DNA from: Mercurialis annua
Lineage: Eukaryota; Streptophyta; Magnoliopsida; Malpighiales; Euphorbiaceae
Assembly (NCBI RefSeq): GCF_937616625.2
Contig: NC_065577.1
Coordinates: forward strand, 23,759,501 to 23,823,500
DNA: 64,000 nt
Direction of reading: 5' to 3'
The notes below the pieces were generated by a model, which was not told the origin of the DNA, did not search any database, and worked only from the letters and a program-made list of their open reading frames with translations. The stretch's first letter is position 1; every line of letters starts with the position of its first letter. Shown here piece after piece: positions 25,544-37,360 of this stretch. The translations under genes were made by a program, and so were the position numbers.

Positions 25544-25665
25544 TGTCACGACCCAAATTCATGGATCGCGACCGGCGCTCACAACCCAATTTCATGGATC
25601 ACGACCGGCGCTAGGGTATGGGTATGGTTATACCAAAACCCATAGCAAGCCTTGCAAAAAACCAC
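25544..25665 (-). mobile_element. LTR end fragment of a minus-orientation gypsy element
   Basis: It starts TGTCACGACCC like the other gypsy LTRs and keeps the GCGACCGGCGCT, AGGGTATGGGTA and CCCATAGCAAGCC blocks. It then breaks into satellite near 25666. The first 33 bases of the terminal motif are duplicated in tandem (25547-25579 and 25580-25612, with a few differences). Together with 23905-25484 it makes a head-to-head pair of LTR ends separated by about 59 bp of leader. Confidence 0.8.
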
Positions 25666-28416
25666 CAAAAGGTGAAACGCTTGGCTTAAATGGCTAAAAA
25701 GGTGAAACGATTTGATTTGTTTCATAACATTTGTAAACGTTTCACTTAAATTGCTAAAAAGGTGAAACATTTGGATTTGTTTCGTAGCGTTTGTTAACGT
25801 TTGACTTAAATCGCTAAAAAGGTGAAATGTTTGGATTTGTTTCGTACCGTTTGTAAACGTTTGGCTTAAATCGCTAAAAAGGTGAAATTTTTGGATTTGT
25901 TTCATAACTTTTGTAAATGTTTGGCTAAAATTGTTAAAAACGCTTGGTTTTGTTTCGTTATGTTTGTAAACGTTTGGCTTAAATTCCTAAATATGGGAAA
26001 CGTTTAGATTTTTTTAGTAACGTTTGTTAAAGTTTGGCTTCAATCGCTAAAAATGTGAAATGTTTGGATTTGTTTCGTAATTATTGTAAACGTTTAGCTT
26101 AATCATTAAAAATGTGAAATATTTTGATTTGTTTCATAATGTTATAAATGTTTGGCTTAAATCGCTAAAGTGGGGAAACGTTTGAATTTGTTTCGTAACG
26201 TTTGTAAACGTTTGGCTTAAATTGCTAAAAAGGTAAAACGTTTTATTTTAGTTTGTAACGTTTGTAAATGTTTTGCTTAAATCGCTAAAAAGGTGAAACA
26301 CTTGGAATTCTTCATAACGTATGTAAACGTTTGGGTTAAATTGCTAAAAAGGTGAAACGCTTGGATTTGTTCCGTAACCTTTGTAAACGTTGGTTTTGTT
26401 TCGTAACGTTTGTAAACGTTTGGCTTAAATCGTTAAAAAAGGAGAGACGTTTGGATTCGTTTTGTAACGTTTGTAAACGTTTGGCTTAAATAACTAAAAA
26501 GGGGAAACGTTTGCATTTGTTTCACAATATTTATAAAATGTTTGGCTTAAATTGCTAAAAAGGTGAAACGCTTGTATTTGTTTCGTAACGTTTTAAACGC
26601 TTGGTTTTGTTTTGTAATGTTTGTAAACGTTTGGCTTAAATCGGAAAAGAGGTGAAACGTCCTGTTTTGTTTCGTATCATTTGTAAACGTTTGGCTTAAA
26701 TAACTAAAAAGGGGAAACGTTTGGATTTGTCTTGCAACGTTTATAAACATTTGGCTTAAATTGCTAAAAAGGTGAAACACTTGTATTTGTTTCGTAACGT
26801 TTTAAACGTTCGGTTTTATTTCGTAATGTTTGTAAATGTTTGGCTTAAATCGCAAAAGAATTGTAACGTCATGTTTTGTTTCGTATCGTTTGTAAATGTT
26901 TTGGCTTAAATCGCTTAAAAGGTGAAACGTTTGGATTTGTTTCGTAACGTTTGCAAACGTTTGGCTTAAATCGCTAAAAATGTGAAACATTTGGATTTGT
27001 TTCGTAACGTTTTTAAACGTTTCGCTTATTTCGCTAAAAAGGTGAAACGCCTGGATTTGTTTTGTAATATTTGTAAACTTTTGGCCTAAATCGCTAATAA
27101 GGTGAAACATTTGGATTTGTTTCGTATCGTGTGTAAGCTTGGCTTCAATCGCTAAAAAGGGGAAACATTTTGATTTGTTTCGTAATGTTTATAAGAGTTT
27201 TGCTTAAATAGCTAAGAAGGTGAAACGTTTGGTTTTTTTCCTAACGTTTAGCTTGAATCGCTAAAAAGGTGAAACGTTTGCATTTGTTTCGTAACGTTTG
27301 TAAACGTTTGTTTTAAATCACTAAAAGGGTGAAACGTTTGGATTTGTTTCGTAACGTTTATAACGTTTGGCATAGATTGCTAAAAAGGGTTTCATAACGT
27401 TTGAAACGTTTGGTTTCGTTTCGTAACGTTTATAAACGTTTGGCTTAAATCGCTAAAAAGGTGACAAATTTGGATTTGTTTCGTAACGTCTGTAAACGTT
27501 TGGCTTAATTCGCTAAAAAGGAGAAACGTTTGGCTTAAATCGCTAAAAAGGCGAAACGTTTGGATTTGTTTCGTAACATTTGTAAACGTTTCGCTTGAAT
27601 CGCTAAAGAGGTGAAACGTTTGGATTTAATTTGCTAAAAGGTGAAACGTTTTGGATTTGTTTCGTAACGTTTGTAAACGATATGCTTAAATCGCTAAAAA
27701 GGTGAAACATTTGGATTTGTTTTGTAACGTTTGTAATGGTTTTGCGTAAATCGCTAAGAAGGTGAAACACTTTGTTTTGTTTCGTAACTATTGTAAATAT
27801 TTGGTTCAAATGTCTAAAAATGTGAAACGCTTGGATATGTTTTGTAGAGTTTGTGAACATTTGGCTTAAATCGCAAAAAAGGTAAAACGTTTGGATTTGT
27901 TTCGTAACGTTTTTAAACGTTCGGCTTAAATAGCTAAAAAGGTGAAACGTTTGGTTTTGTTTCTTAACGTTTGTAAATGTTCAGGTAAAAAGGTGACACG
28001 TTCGGTTTTGTTTCGTAACATTTGTAAACCTTCGGCTTAAATCGCTGAAAAGGGGAAACATTTGGATTTGTTCCGTAACATTTCTAAATGTTTTGTCTTA
28101 AATTGCTAAAAAGGTGAAACGTTTGGATTTATTTCGTAACGTTTGGAAACGATTGGTTTTGTTTCGTAATGTTTGTAAACTTTTGGCTTAAATCGCTAAA
28201 AATGTGAAACGTTTGGATTTGTTTTGTAACGTTTTAAATGTTTGGTTTTGTTTCATAATGTTGTAAACGTTTGGCTTAAAATCGCTAAAAAGGTAAAACG
28301 TTTGGATTTGTCTCGTAACTTTTATAAATGTTTTGGCTTAAATCGCTAAATGGGAAACCGTTTGGATTTGTTTTGTAACATTTGTACACGTTCGGCTACA
28401 ATCGCTAAAAAGATGA
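25666..28416. repeat. 60-bp satellite array, block 3 (family B)
   Basis: Same basic monomer as block 1, but the order of variants matches block 4 instead. For example, the half-length monomer and GGAAAAGAGGTGAAACGTCC variant near 26590-26660 match 43675-43745. The last bases before the copia element (TGTACACGTTCGGCTACAAT) match 48190-48207. It is a partial family B unit. Confidence 0.93.
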
Positions 28417-29757
28417 TGTTAGTAGTATATGCCCTAGGGCCATTTGATCGTGTATATTTGTAGAACTAATCCCAATGGCAAAGATATATATGTTCTATTT
28501 GAACTAAGTGTCTCATCAACTAAGTGTTCATGTATTACGTATTGTCCTTATCACATTGTGGTAGAATCTATTCTTAAGGTGTTAAGAATATGAGTGACAG
28601 ATTCTTTTATACAAGTGATCTAAATAACTGTTCGCGATCGATGGGGTCCTGCGAATAAGGGCATTGCATTATCCCAGAAAGATTGTCACCTCTGTTTATT
28701 CTCCTGATTAGTAAAGAGTTACTAAATTATAGGAAGTAGTGAGTCTCATACTGCTTGATGGGGATCAAAATAAACATGTGGACACTCAAGGTGTTGAGTG
28801 AGTCGAACAAGTGACGCTAGATGACTTATACATGGTAATTCATTAAAGTCAATTTAATATCATCTAGTTCATAATTGTACATATGTCCTTTGACTTGCGG
28901 TGACACTATCTTGTATATAGGTGATTAGAGTTTGATACTCCTTAACCCTAGATCTTTCATGAGCTAGGGCCGCGGGATGTGTTGGCCCTAGTTAGTTGTA
29001 TATGGAGATAGGGGTTTAACCTAGAAAGGATTCATCACTCTGGATGAACGGAGACAAGATTCTATGCTATCTCAAATTGTTCTTGATGGATGATAAAACC
29101 TGCGCAGGTGTATATGACTTACATAGAAAGTTGTTTCTAGTGGAAGTCATATTTATCAAGAATTAGAACTGGGAGATGAGGTCATATAATCAAGACATAC
29201 AGTGTTTGACTTAACCGTGACACTAGTCGAGATTGGAATCTAAGATGAAGGGAATTTTGAGTGTATGGTAATTATGAACATTGGTTCAAAAAGAATGCAT
29301 CGAAACATTCATCTCTATTTTGGGGGTCGTGATATGTTGCTAGACGTCACTCTCGATCTACGGGAATTAATAATTAAATGGGATTTAATTATTTAATATA
29401 AGAAAGGCGTTTCTTATGTCTCTCGTTGCCATATAGATGTGAACCTAGTTAGTCACACACAATAGAGTGTGCAACCGATTGAGTTTACGAAAGATGGATT
29501 TCATATAGATACTAGCATATCTCGGAAATTAATCTAAAATGAAAAACAAGTACAAATTAGGGACTAATTTGTCAGAGTTATAAATTAGTAGGAACCTAAT
29601 TGTACTATGTCCAAGTTAATTAGGGACTAATTTATAAGAGTTATAAATTAGTAGGAACCTAATTATATTTTAACCAAGTTTTATGATTAGAAGGCTTAAG
29701 TAATTAATTAGTGTAATTAATGATACTTAAAGCACTAATCATAAGTTAATGGAATGA

Positions 29758-29847
29758 TGATGTCATGGTGATGATGAGATAAGCTTATGTCATATATGGG
29801 ATGTCATATGATGACATCACCTATATGATGTCACCTATGTGATGTCA
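29758..29847 (+). promoter_or_regulatory. Cluster of four TGATGTCA octamers in copia U3
   Basis: Perfect TGATGTCA occurs at 29758, 29826 and 29840, and inverted as TGACATCA at 29812. A partial GATGTCA is at 29800. All lie 90-180 bp before the TATA box, where an enhancer would be expected. The octamer differs from the bZIP/CRE-type palindrome TGACGTCA by one C-to-T change at its CpG. Binding by bZIP factors is inference. Confidence 0.5.
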
Positions 29848-29939
29848 CCACATGAAAGGTGTCATGTGGTGGCAACACCTTTGCTTGGTGTGTGACTCCT
29901 AGCATGCAAGGTGTTGCATTCTTAAGACATGCTCTAGCC

Positions 29940-29948
29940 TATAAATAG
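29940..29948 (+). promoter_or_regulatory. TATA box of copia LTR 1
   Basis: TATAAATAG, in the middle-to-3' part of the LTR, fits a plant core promoter. The equivalent in LTR 2 (36882-36890) reads TATTAATAA. Confidence 0.7.
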
Positions 29949-30406
29949 AGCATGTCCTTGCTCATTTCAACACGCCACACGCCACACATCTCACTACAAA
30001 GTTGTAGAGAGAGAAAGCACTTGAAGGAGTTCCAGTTGTCATCAATCACGGGAAAAACTTGGCGACGTTTTTCATACATCCGAGTAAGGTCGTAGTCGCG
30101 GCGAGAGTTTGAGCTTAGGGCTGCTCGGCAAGAGGAACTCTTGCAGGATTACTTCAAAGCAATGATTCAATCGGACGCATACTCGTGTGGACGAGCTTGA
30201 GGTCGCCGTACTTTCGGGACTACAAGAATCGTTGGAGAATCGACATAGGTATTCTTCTTACGATTCCTAGATGCGTGCTTTAATTACTAAATGATACGAC
30301 GATGCATTTGTTGTCGATATGATCAACTTTAGGATCCGGATTGTTGGAATTTCGATTTTGAATTGAAATATACGATTCGGACCCGCGCCTCCCGCTGCGC
30401 CAACAG

Positions 30407-30418
30407 TGGTATCAGAGC
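30407..30418 (+). other. Primer-binding site 1 (initiator tRNA-Met)
   Basis: TGGTATCAGAGC begins one base after the end of LTR 1. It is complementary to the 3' end of initiator tRNA-Met, which primes reverse transcription in many plant copia elements. Confidence 0.95.
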
Positions 30419-31939
30419 CACCGTATCATCGAGTATTAACGCTTTACGATTGAATACATGTATAAATAATCATGGACTTAGGAATTATTATTGGGCATGT
30501 AATTTATAATTCCGAGGGCTTAATTTTTTTTCAAAATGAACAAACGCTATTGTGATATTAATTACATTTGATTAAATTCTGTTTAGGAGATTGGTACTTA
30601 AGTGGTCCGCTCGTGACCCTCCAATCTATCCTGGGAATTTTTCTAATGTCATAATTTAACACAATAAATGATTCGCTTGTGCATTATGTTATCATCAACG
30701 GGATGTGCGGAAAAAGCGAAACCCGAAAAAAAAACCGAAAAAAAAAAAAATTTCATAAAAACCAAAAATGCTGAAAAACGGGTTTTACACCCGGAAAAAA
30801 GTTTTCGGCTCGAAAAAAAAAATATATGTATTTTTTTCGTAAAAAACCGAAATGCTGAAAATGGGGTTTTACACCCGGTAAAAAGTTTCCGACTCGAAAA
30901 AAAATCCGTAAAAAAAATTAATTTTTTTTCCGAGGATTAGCAATCGGTTGAGGCTTTCGGAGGTTCTAGGATGAATCCTCGATACCTAAAGAAAGTAGAT
31001 ATTACATAGTAAATGATTAGAGAATCATTTCCGAGATATGTAATAGTTTGTTCATTCTTTTGTCCCTAAAGAATGAGACCTACAAAGTCCATGATCATAC
31101 ATGTGTGATTGCATGATGTAATTTAGCTTTAATATGTATGAGATGCATGCTAAAATGTGTTGTGTGCTTAGTGAGACCGGAATAACTTAAAACCCTAAGA
31201 AATCTTCCTAAAAGTTCAAAGATTAAGTTTATATTGATTAATCATTAAATTGATTTATCAATGGCTCTCCATTGGAGCAATAAACTAACACACTTTGAGT
31301 TATCATTTTGTCGGCTATGGATACATAGGGGTGAGATGATATCGTCAAGAGGCTGTTGTTGAGTTTATTGTTAAGCATGAGATGTTACAGGTGTATCGAT
31401 ATAGTACACGGCAATAACGGCAATTAGGCGTACCTGAGTCGTGTATTATTCAAATTGATACATCTTAGTTGATTTAATGGGTTAAACTTAACTAATGCAG
31501 AAACCCAATAACGACAATGGGTATCTGAGGGTGAAAGCATTAGGAGCCGGAAATGATTGAACCTCATATGAGAAATGATGAACAAGTGTTGTTCACTTGT
31601 AGTACATTGTGATCCCAATAACGGCAATTAGGCGTACCTGAGGGAAAGATCAATGACTATAAGAACTCAATCACCCGCTTGAAATCTTTTCCAACAAAGA
31701 TTCACGTTTCCTATTTTGGAAGTGTAGGATTCGAAAAAGATAGTGGGAGGCCATTTTGATAAAGACCAAATCATTATGGTTAAATATACAAAATAACACG
31801 AATACTAATTAGAGATCTTTGCTATATAAGGGATAATAAGATTAAACAGAATCCTTTTAAGTGACATTCACGATAGTAATCGGCTAGTGGTTTAAAACCA
31901 TTTTTTTGATTGATTAAGATATTTAGATGCCTCCAAGGC
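30419..31939 (+). other. Copia leader and presumed gag region, no intact frame (copy 1)
   Basis: This stretch between the primer-binding site and the first recognisable gag/pol remnant has no credible open frame. It holds an A-rich section at about 30725-30935 with two copies of an ATGCTGAAAA...GTTTTACA block 84 bp apart (30768 and 30852). Around 31405-31640 there are three copies of a CAATAACGGCAATTAGG-type motif. The gag protein would be expected here, but I cannot recognise it apart from the zinc knuckle further on. Confidence 0.6.
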
Positions 31940-34900
31940 TACTGCGAAAAAGAAATGCACATTGGTTAACAAAGAAAAGTGTTTTCGTTTGTTAAGATGT
32001 AGGACAGTATAAGTCATAGCCAGAAATATTTGGAATATTTAGAAGGCGGTTTGGTCAATAAAAGAAATTGTTTCTTTTGTCAAAACAAAAGACATTGAAA
32101 TGGAAATTGTATTAAGTATTGTGAATACTTAATGGGCTATGACGAGAGGAACGACAATTCCATCAAGAATGTGTCTATCTCATGTTCCAATGTCAATTGC
32201 TCATTTAAAAGTTTAGGTAATGGATACCGATGCTAATTCTCATTTTGTTTATCTTTTACGGATTTAGTAAAAGTGAGAAAGAAAGGAAAAAGATGAAGTA
32301 ATCTTAAATCTCGGGAATGACGCAAGCGTTGCGACAAGAGCTATAGGATCAACTTCAATTTTCTTAAATAAACATAAGTTGTAATTAAACAAGTTTTTTG
32401 TACTTACCCAATATATATAGAAATATCATATCCGAATTTGTATGACAAATTTGGTAGTTGATTTTCTATTTACAAAGGATGTTTGTAGTATTATGTTTGA
32501 TAATACGGAGTTGGGTATGGCTATGTACAAAATGTTCTTTATGACTTGAATAAAGATGTTTAATGCAAAAGATGTTTTGGAAATTAATACCATAAGTTAT
32601 CAAACTTCTAAACAACTTTGGCATTTATAATTAGGACATATTGCAAAAGATAGACATAACAAGTTAAATAGGATGGGAATCTTGAGCAATCAAGATTTTT
32701 CATCTCTTCCGATTTGTGAGTCGTATCTTAAAGGCAACATGGCCTGATTATTCTTTGTGGGACAAAGAGGTAGAGCTAAAGCCGTTTAAGAGATCATACA
32801 TAGTAATGTATATGGTACGTTTAAAGAAACGGACCAAGGTATATACTTATAATTTATTTTCTACATCGATGATTTATCACGATATAGTTAAGTTTGTCTT
32901 ATGAAGAACAAACATGAAGATTTTGAAATGTTCAAATGACTTCAAGAATGAAGTAGAAAACCATATTGGAAAAGGTATTAATACTTTACGATGTGATCGA
33001 AAAGGGAAGAATACTTGAGTACAAAATTTGTTATGTTCCTAAAAGGAATGTGGTATTATTTTTGAACTTACTCCTTTGGAACACCATGTTTGAATGGTGT
33101 GTTTGTCAAGAAGGAGGTATCGTACATTGTGGGAAATGATACGATCAATAATGAGCTATATACTGACTTATCCATCTCGTTTTTGGGTCATGCACTTCTT
33201 ACCGCAAATAAAATTCTAAATTAAATTCCAACTAAATTTTCACCATAGATACCTTATGAGATATGGTATGGAATCAAGTCTTAAGGATGTTAAGATTTGA
33301 GGGTGTTCGGAACATATTAGGAAACTGATATCCAATAAATTTGGAATCAAAATCAATCATGTAAGGGTTATGTTGGATATCCTAAAGACAATTTAGGATA
33401 TTGTTTCTACATTCAAACCGAACAAACAATGGTTGTTTATCGGTGGTAGTCTTTCTTGATAAAGCGTTTATTCAAGAGGGACACTAAGAAAGGAATATAG
33501 AATTAGATGAGGAGTCATCTAGTTACCAACAAAATAATGAATCAATGAAGATTGATCAAACACACTAAAAGCCGGAGTTAGTAAAAGATGTATCTACATT
33601 AACAACTCGAAGATTAAGTAGAGTATCTCGTCCACCGGAGAGAGATGGTTTTTCCGCATGATAAACAAGAGTTGATTAGGAGTAAAAGATCAAGTGTTGA
33701 TCCCTCTACTTATGAGGAAACTATATGTGATATAGATTCTTCAAAATTGGTTTGAAGGAATAAAATCTGAAATGGATTCCATATAAAGAAACCATATTTT
33801 AAGAGCTAGTCGATCCATCCAAAGGTATTATACCAATAAGGTTTAAATGGATCTTCAAGTGTAAAATTGGTACTAATGGAAAGGTGGAGACCTTTAAAGC
33901 TAGGCTTGTTGTAAAAGAGTTTTGCTAGAGGCAAGAAGTTGTATTGTGAATACACTTTATCGCCGGTAGCCATGCTTAAGTCCATCAAGATTTTTCTTAC
34001 CAAGGCTACACATTCAGATTTTGTGGTTGGACAAATGGTTGTAAGAACCACATTCCTTAATGGTTAAATTAAGGAGTATATATATATGGAACAAGTCGAG
34101 GATTTTGAATCCGAAGAAGGTTCCAAGGCGTGTAAGCTAAAATGATCCCTAGTGGATGGAAAGAAAGCTTCGAGTTTCGTCACCTTGATAAATCCGTAAG
34201 GAGTTATGAATTTATTAAAAATGATGATTAACCCAATGTTTACAAGAAGGTTAGTGGGAGCAGACTCACTTTCATGATCTTGCATGTAGATAACTTATTA
34301 CTAATAAATAATAATATCGGAATGTTAACTTTTGTAAAACTTTGGTTTATCTAATACGTACTCCATCAAAGACCTCGGAGAGGTAGCCTAAATTCTCAGT
34401 ATTAGACTCTATAGAGATAGATCTAAGAGAATAATTGGTTTCTCCTAAAGGCTCTTCTTAGAAAAGATATTGAAGTAGTTCAATATGGAAGTTCTAAGAA
34501 GGATTGATACTAGGTAGGCATAAAATTCTTCTTTCAAAGGGAGTGTCTTCCGAAACTTCTGAAGAAAGAAAGAATCTAGCAAAGATACCATAAGCTTCGG
34601 CAATTGGTAGTCTGAGGTATGTGTTGCCACATACAAAGCTAGAAATTGTCTATGCGGTTAGTGGGACTAATCGGTTTTAATCCAATCTATGTTGAGAACA
34701 TTGGATGGTTGTTAAAGGTATCTTTAAGTACTTTTATAGAACTAAAGATATGGTATTAACAAATGGAGAACGAGATTTTAAGTAGACCGTTTTACAGATT
34801 CTGATTAATAATCAGATATGGATAATAGAGAGTCTATCTCCAGATTCATATTTATTTATAATGAAGGAGTAGTGAGCTAGCAGTGTTCTAAGCAAGAATC

Positions 34901-35200
34901 AACTCCATACTCCATTATAGAAGCCGAGTATATTATGACATGAGATGTCGTAATAGAAGGTGTTTGGATAAATTAGTTTATAACTGAACTAAGGACGGTT
35001 TTCTTCCATTAAGTCGAAAGTTCCTCTTTTCTGCGACCACAATGGTGCTACTGCCCTAGCAAAAGAAATCGGGTCTCACAAATTATCCGAACATAAAGAA
35101 AGGCATTATCATATTATCTAAAGAAATTGTTGGAAAGAGAAAATTATTTCTCCAAAAGATAGCATTAGCTAATAAGACGGCTAACCCACTGACAAAGCCC
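31940..35200 (+). pseudogene. Ty1/copia gag-pol pseudogene, copy 1
   Basis: The remains of the polyprotein can be followed in shifting frames. A gag zinc knuckle of form CX2CX4HX4C lies at 32069-32110 with a TGA between its His and last Cys. A post-protease stretch is at about 32290-32560. The GAG-pre-integrase segment LWHL*LGHIAK is at 32616-32650 (stop at 32628), leading to the CESYLKGNMA segment. Integrase core remnants run to about 33300. Reverse transcriptase begins with KWIFK at 33845 and passes SPVAMLKSI near 33960. The catalytic YVDD is HVDN at 34283-34294. RNase H remnants are at about 35070-35120, and the family's closing NPLTKP is at 35183-35200. At least a dozen stops and several frameshifts make it non-coding. 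Most stops are shared with copy 2. Confidence 0.9.
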
Positions 35201-35300
35201 ATGACTTGGAGTCATTAAGGTTTACATGACTTAGAGTCATTAAGGTTTACATGACTTAGAGTCATTAAGGTTTACATGACTTAGAGTCATTAATATTTAC
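35201..35300 (+). repeat. Four tandem 25-bp repeats before the polypurine tract
   Basis: Units start at 35201, 35226, 35251 and 35276 with ATGACTTAGAGTCATTAAGG (first unit ATGACTTGGAG). Each contains the near-palindrome ATGACTTAGAGTCAT. The repeats directly follow the end of the pol remnant and lie about 50 bp before the polypurine tract. Confidence 0.95.
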
Positions 35301-35347
35301 ATCTTGTGAAGATGAGGCTTAGATATAGTTGTCAATGGCACTAGTGC

Positions 35348-35357
35348 AAGTGGGAGA
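35348..35357 (+). other. Polypurine tract of the copia element
   Basis: AAGTGGGAGA lies directly before LTR 2 (TGTTAG at 35359). It is the usual plus-strand primer position and matches the common copia form. Confidence 0.9.
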
Positions 35358-35358
35358 T

Positions 35359-37347
35359 TGTTAGTAGTATATGCCCTAGGGCCATTTGATCGTGTATATT
35401 TGTAGAACTAATCCCAATGGCAAAGATATATATGTTCTATTTGAACTAAGTGTCTCATCAACTAAGTGTTCATGTATTACGTATTGTCCTTATCACATTG
35501 TGGTAGAATATATTCTTAAGGTGTTAAGAATATGAGTGACAGATTCTTTTATACAAGTGATCTAAATAACTGTTTGCGATCGATGGGGTCCTGCGAATAA
35601 GGGCATTGCATTATCCCAGAAAGATCGTCACCTCTGTTTATTCTCCTGATTAGTAAAGAGTTACTAAATTATAGGAAGTAGTGAGTCTCATACTGCTTGA
35701 TGGGGATCAGAATAAACATGTGGACACTCAAGGTGTTGAGTGAGTCGAACAAGTGACGCTAGATGACTTATACATGGTAATTCATTAAAGTCAATTTAAT
35801 ATCATCTAGTTCATAATTGTACATATGTCCTTTGACTTGCGGTGACACTATCTTGTATATAGGTGATTAGAGTTTGATACTCCTTAACCCTAGATCTTTC
35901 ATGAGCTAGGGCCGCGGGATGTGTTGGCTCTAGTTAGTTGTATATGGAGATAGGGGTTTAACCTAGAAAGGATTCATCACTCTGGATGAACGGAGACAAG
36001 ATTCTATGCTATCTCAAATTGTTCTTGATGGATGATAAAACCTGCGCAGTTGTATATGACTTACATAGAAAGTTGTTTCTAGTGGAAGTCATATTTATCA
36101 AGAATTAGAACTGGCAGATGAGGTCATATAATCAAGACATATAGTGTTTGGCTTAACCGTGACACTAGTCGAGATTGGAATCTAAGATGAAGGGAATTTT
36201 GAGTGTACGGTAATTATGAACATTGGTTCAAAAAGAATGCATCGAAACATTCATCTCTATTTTGGGGGTCGTGATATGTCGCTAGACGTCACTCTCGATC
36301 TACGAGAATTAATAATTAAATGGGATTTAATTATTTAATATAAGAAAGGCGTTTCTTATGTCTCTCGTTGCCATATAGATGTGAACCTAGTTAGTCACAC
36401 ACAATAGAGTGTGCAACCGATTGAGTTTACGAAAGATGGATTTCATATAGATACTAGCATATCTCGGAAATTAATCTAAGATGAAAAACAAGTACAAATT
36501 AGGAACTAATTTGTCAGAGTTATAAATTAGTAGGAACCTAATTGTACTATGTCCAAGTTAATTAGGGACTAATTTATAAGAGTTATAAATTAGTAGAAAC
36601 CTAATTATATTTTAACCAAGTTTTATGATTAGAAGGCATAAGTAATTAATTAGTGTAATTAATGATACTTAAAGCACTAATCATAAGTTAATGGAATGAT
36701 GATGTCATGGTGATGATGAGATAAACTTATGTCATATATGGGATGTCATATGATGACATAACCTATATGATGTCATCTATGTGATGTCACCACATGAAAG
36801 GTGCCATGTGGTGGCAACACCATTGCTTGGTGTGTGACTCCTAGCATGCAAGGTGTTGCATTCTTAAGACATGCTCTAGCCTATTAATAAAGCATGTCCT
36901 TGCTCATTTCAACACGCCACACAACACACATCTCACTACAATGTTGTAGAGAGAGAAAGCACTTGAAGGAGTTCAAGTTGTCATCAATCACGGGAAAAAC
37001 TTGGCGACGTTTTTCATACATCCGAGTAAGGTCGTAATCGCGGCGAGAGTTTTAGCTTAGGGCTGCTCGGCAAGAGGAACTCTTGCAGGATTACTTCAAA
37101 GCAAGGATTCAATCGGACGCATACTCGTGTGGACGAGCTTGAGGTCGCCGTACTTTCGGGACTACAAGAATCGTTGGAGAATCGACATAGGTATTCTTCT
37201 TACGATTCCTAGATGCGTGCTTTAATTACTAAACGATACGACGATCCATTTGTTGTCGATATGATAAACTTTAGGATCCGGATTGTTGGAATTTCGATTT
37301 TGAATTGAAATATACGATTCGGACCCGCGCCTCCCGCTGCGCCAACA
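35359..37347 (+). repeat. Copia LTR 2, 1989 bp
   Basis: Same ends and same length as LTR 1, differing by about 33 substitutions by hand count. Its TATA region (36882-36890) is TATTAATAA, so promoter activity is probably lower. The inverted TGACATCA octamer is also changed (GACATAAC). It serves both as 3' LTR of the first unit and as 5' LTR of the truncated second unit. Confidence 0.95.
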
Positions 37348-37348
37348 G

Positions 37349-37360
37349 TGGTATCAGAGC
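37349..37360 (+). other. Primer-binding site 2 (initiator tRNA-Met)
   Basis: TGGTATCAGAGC begins one base after the end of LTR 2, exactly as at 30407. This shows that a second internal region in the same orientation follows LTR 2. Confidence 0.95.

Larger units (their letters stand above)
28417..30405 (+). repeat. Copia LTR 1, 1989 bp
   Basis: It starts TGTTAGTAGTATATGCCC, ends GCTGCGCCAACA, and is followed after one base by the primer-binding site. It has the same length as LTR 2. By hand I count about 33 substitutions between them (roughly 1.7%) and no net length change. It contains a 63-bp tandem duplication (29555-29617 and 29618-29680), a cluster of TGATGTCA octamers and a canonical TATA box. 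Confidence 0.95.
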
